From the NCBI RefSeq assembly GCF_028858725.1, contig NC_084759.1, positions 95,724,362 through 95,788,361 of the forward strand: 64,000 bases of DNA. The letters run 5' to 3'. Both the position numbers and the translations under genes were made by a program. The notes beneath the pieces are model-generated. The model did no database searches, was not told the origin of the DNA, and saw only the letters and a program-made list of their open reading frames with translations. The stretch comes from Colius striatus. Its lineage: Eukaryota; Chordata; Aves; Coliiformes; Coliidae. Shown piece by piece: positions 60,196-64,000 of this stretch (within the stretch, counting starts at the first letter, position 1; each line of letters begins with the position of its first letter).

Positions 60196-63100
60196 TTTTG
60201 TATTTCTGGCACTTTTTTGGTACAGAGGTCTCTCATAAGCATCAGGACAAGAGTTCAAGCTGCTGGCGCTTCTGTTATTTGAAAGCTGCAAAAGCTATTG
60301 CAGAGAAATACCAAACAGTCGACAGACTGGAAGAACTGCCATATCAGATAGCAAGAGGTAGAAGCTTGTTTTTCTATTAGTGCTTTCCTTGAGACCCTTC
60401 ATAACCACTGACCAGAAAAGTGGGATTTGTAGTCCTAGACTGTACTAGCAGGCAGGATGGAGACACGCTGCCATAACAGTACTGCTAGGTATAAAATCCT
60501 GGTTTTCCATTTCACTAGAACAGATTTATACCACTGATTTCAATCCAGTTACACAGGTGTGATGACAACCTGCCTATGATGCTCAAGTAGGTAAGGTATG
60601 CTTGCTCTGCTGCTGCTTTATAAAGTTGTGCAGAACTTTGCTCTCCTCCCAAGCTGGCAAAGCTTTATACCATTTTCTTCTCATTTTTCATTTATGAAAA
60701 CGCTTATCTTGGCGCAATTCAAAGGTGAATACCCAGATCAGCATGTGTCAGCCCTCCTGGACAGCATCTACTGTGCACACAAGCTCCAAGTCTGTTCTGG
60801 AAAAGCAAATCCTGCCAGTCATCTTGGTCCTCCACTCTTTGTCAGGAAAAGTGCATCATCTGTGAAGCAGTAGATGAGAATGGAGGCTTTATATATTCAT
60901 CCTTTACACTTTCTCAGGGTTGGGAATAGTGAGGTTGTGACCTGTCAAGGGTGAACTTCATCCAGGGGAAAAATAGAGGTATCAGCACTCCCCGTTCTGC
61001 GGAAGGACAAGAATTTCTCCTTTCCCTTGAGTTTCCTCCTGTCGATCTACGTCCCTGCAGCTATAAGTCACAGCTTTCTCTGCTGTAATATTTGGCTCTG
61101 GTATGGACAGAGGCTTTGCTTGGGATGGACAGGCTTCATGATTTTTCAGAGGTGTTTTTAGATTAATTGTCTGGCCTGGAGTCTGCATACACCTGAATAC
61201 AACACTACCCATAAGGGATTACTTTCAATGGCCTGTGTGTCATTCAAGTTCAATACAACAGAATTGCCTATTTTATCTTGCATTTTTATTATTGCTTGAA
61301 AGGAATTTGTTCTGCTACACTTGACAGCACCACTGCTACAGCACTGGCAGCCCAGGTTTTTACTGGCTGCTGACAGTAGCCCAGGTTTTTGTTGCACAAG
61401 CAAACACATATACAGTTTTCAAGCTATTGACAACGCACATGGATCACACTGCAAAACCTGGAAGACTGTAGAGCATCAGCATTTATCATAAAGTTATTTT
61501 CCTACATTTATCTGTGAAGTAACTAAATAAATCTGGCAATTGTTTAAACAAAGAGACGAACAAACCAAAATATCTGATTTTCATTTAATCTTGTAATTTA
61601 ATACCTGCTTAGTTGAGATGTTAAAAGCTAACCTCACCCTTCCTTATGTGCACACTTCTCTGCAAACCAGAGATGTTATTTTCTTTAGTTACAAATTAAC
61701 CATTTCTCTTCTAGAAGATCTTATAGGCTTTCCAGCAAATAGTTAGCATTGTCTTTGATTTTTAAAAAAAATCAAATAAAATAAGAAGAGTTCCATTTAC
61801 TCTTTCAAATGCCAAAGAAATTGTACTTCAAAAACCTCCAGTTAGTCACAATGTGACCCACGGCACGGCCACCCAACTGTAGTCTTGTGCAGTCTTTTAA
61901 AACTCCTTTTTCAATAAACATTTTACAGGTTAGACTGATAATAAATACCACTGAAAGAGTAGACAGATGAAGGCAAGCCTAGGGCATGCTTTGCTCTTTA
62001 GAGCAATGGCAGCTTGTCTGTGCTTCTCTCCACACTGCCTTCTTTTTGAGGCTTCTTCATGGCAGGTAACACCTCGGCCTCGGTGAGATTAGCTCAGTTA
62101 AGCTGCTGTACCTGCCTCCTTCCTGCCACCTTCACTTTGAAATACAATGTATTTTCTTCACACATCTCTCTCATACCTGCATGCAAACAGGAAAAGAAAG
62201 AGGCGGTCTTCCTAGATCCTCTAAATGCTTTTGGCCTTGTCCAGCCTTTCATGCTATTTTGATCTAAATTGGGTGGTTTTGGTATTCATCCTGTGTACAT
62301 TATTTAAGCTGCACAAGATTATATGGATTTAAGCTCCTCTTTGCTTAATACAGCACTTTCACATAGGCACATGTTAACACAAGTGATCAATGAGGGGTTT
62401 TAATTAGGTTTTTTTTCTGAATAGAGAATGGAAGAAAGCACCCTGTGAAGAAATTAATTGTGTAGGCTTGGGACTTCCATTGAATAGGATTAACTTTCCT
62501 TGAGACAGTAGCATTCTCACACAACAGTCAAAGGCTTTTTATTGCTTTTTTGCAGTTTTCTTAATACACAGATCTGTAATTAGGGGGGAAAAAAAAGCAA
62601 AATGATCAAAGCAAACTCAGAAACCTGAAATGACACTATAAGCATAGAAAAATCTCCTTTAGCTACTAAAACTTGCAAAGAAAAAGGAGTGGGGATAGAA
62701 TCTTATGCTACAAAACTTTTGCAAAAACATGTAATAAAACAGGGGTTTCAGTGCTGGAAGGAAGATACACATGTAAAAACATGTATGGCTGAAGCATGCA
62801 AACTGGAATAATTTTCTGCTGGTATCTATGTCTAGTCTGATTTTCACTTGAAAGATCCCTCACTCAGGACAAAAAAGTACAATTTGATCACTCAAAACTG
62901 ATTTTTTTCTGAAGCAGATTATTGCCAGTGGAAGTAGATTTTTCCTAAAAATCACTGATTTATATTTGCTGCTTAACAGAGAATGCAGCTTCTCTTCTTG
63001 CCCTTACCTGTCACAGAGATCCCAGCTCCAAAGCGATGGCTGCCTTACTCTTCCCCAGGCCAGCACTGCAGGCTGGAGGGACTCCAAGGCAGCTGCTGGG

Positions 63101-63358
63101 AACTATTTTTCCTCCAGTTTGTGCATGGAAGGAAAAAACTCATTACTGAACAACAAATATTGGACTGGATATAAACCACACAAACCAGGAGCCAAAGCAG
63201 AAGCTTTGGGTGGCTGTTCTAAAGAAATGTTCATCTTTTAAAAGAATTTGTTAATACATGTTTGTAAAGTTAGCAAAAAGCTGCCCCGGGACCTTAGTTT
63301 TGTACTCTCTCTGTATGTTTTGCTCTATTAAAGAACTTCCTGATTTAACAAGGAAGGC

Positions 63359-63383
63359 TTCCTTGCTTCCTTCCTTCCTTCCT
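63359..63383. repeat. (CTTC)n tetranucleotide repeat
   Basis: About five CTTC-type units with one interrupted unit at the left (ccttgcttcc). The adjoining 150 bases are pyrimidine-rich. Confidence 0.9.
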
Positions 63384-64000
63384 CTGGCTACACTTGCATC
63401 TCCTCCAGCCAGGCCCTTATCACGCCCTTTCCCTCTTGCCTCCTTTGCTCACAGCTACCTCCTCATCCCACCATACAGGCTGCTCCTGTATTTCTTCCTT
63501 ATCCACCTGTGTCTGCTAAGTCTGTGCTCTGGAGTTTAGGTACTGTGTCCAGATACTTCTGGACATGCTTCCCCTAAATGTCAAGGAAGACTTTTCTAAA
63601 GAAGTCTGCAAGGAAACCTGGATGGTGGCTTCAGGAAGCTTCAATGTCAGATGAAATTCAAGAAGATGATACCAACCACCAAAACCTTCTTGATGATTAA
63701 CATCTTCAGACCAATTAAGAAGCTCTTGATCTTGAACATATGCCACTTCCACCTCCCCATTTCCCAGAAAGCCTTTGCAGTGGCAGAATTTCTGTTAGTA
63801 TTCTTTTTGTAAATGCTGAATCTTTGCCTTTTGATACCAGAACTGAGGTATCTCTTCAATTCATAGAAACCAGGGGTGTTTTCATGCTGTAACCACTGGG
63901 CAGTTAACCACTGGGGAAATATTGTCAGCTGTTTGGAGGAGAACTGGATCAACTATCAGTAACTCCCATGTGAAACTGAGTGACTGCTTACCCAGGCGTA

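Larger units (their letters stand above)
59011..64000. other. Non-coding stretch, no gene recognised
   Basis: Unique, mostly AT-rich sequence to the window end. No repeat family recognised over 5 kb apart from a CTTC tract at 63359-63383. A perfect hairpin lies at 60175-60195. Two near-identical words (agcccaggttttt) lie 30 bases apart near 61348 and 61378. A-rich or T-rich tracts occur at 61755-61790 and 62585-62600. Open frames at either strand are up to about 100 codons and unrecognised. Confidence 0.55.

Noticed and set aside
1..64000. Bacterial-type systems: CRISPR, toxin-antitoxin, phage, operons
   Set aside because: No spaced direct repeats of CRISPR type, no runs of adjacent long frames with ribosome binding sites, and clear avian CR1/LTR content.
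1..64000. tRNA, rRNA or snRNA genes
   Set aside because: I found no A-box plus B-box pair (GGTTCGAATCC type) with a cloverleaf and no rRNA or spliceosomal RNA words.

Overview
The window looks like non-coding DNA from a bird. I find no convincing protein-coding gene, rRNA, tRNA, CRISPR array or bacterial-type operon. The evidence for a bird is the recurring CR1 LINE 3' end (repeats of the ATTCTATG type, read as 'agaatcatagaatcatagag' on one strand), seen as short 5'-truncated copies on both strands. A solo LTR of a 'TGTCATGG...' type that I associate with avian endogenous retroviruses supports it. Recognisable interspersed repeats cover only about 3-4% of the window, which also fits a bird. 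CR1 also occurs in crocodilians and turtles, so these are not formally excluded. No species is claimed.

Layout: 1-9.3 kb is repeat-poor AT/GC-mixed DNA with two minus-strand CR1 tails (about 0.9-1.1 and 1.8-2.0 kb). 9.3-46.9 kb is mostly unique sequence with many stretches that read like conserved non-coding enhancers: homeodomain-type TAATTA/ATTA cores, E-boxes and few stops or indel scars typical of repeats. The clearest are near 10.0-10.8, 16.1-16.4, 25.3-25.6, 29.3-29.5, 32.3-33.2, 35.7-36.3, 37.1-37.5, 38.5-39.25, 45.0-45.3 and 46.4-46.85 kb. One CR1 interrupts this at 22.6 kb. 47-51 kb is plain sequence with one plus-strand CR1. A compact CpG island lies at 51.51-51.80 kb and is the best promoter candidate; it is followed by a good splice donor. 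53.7-55.5 kb is a longer plus-strand CR1 split by the solo LTR. A minus-strand CR1 lies at 57.5-57.8 kb, a weaker TATA-plus-donor promoter candidate at 58.4-58.6 kb, and the rest to 64 kb is unique, AT-rich and without recognised genes.

Interpretation (inference): this is a gene desert or large intron next to a developmental regulator, carrying candidate enhancers and one probable unannotated promoter, perhaps of a long non-coding RNA. The many open frames of 60-160 codons show no recognised domains and are what chance gives in 64 kb. Conservation, the property that would prove the enhancer calls, cannot be seen from one sequence. I did not find an undescribed multi-gene system. The items most worth testing are the CpG-island transcription unit, several intron-bounded candidate exons, the nested LTR and a few perfect palindromes.
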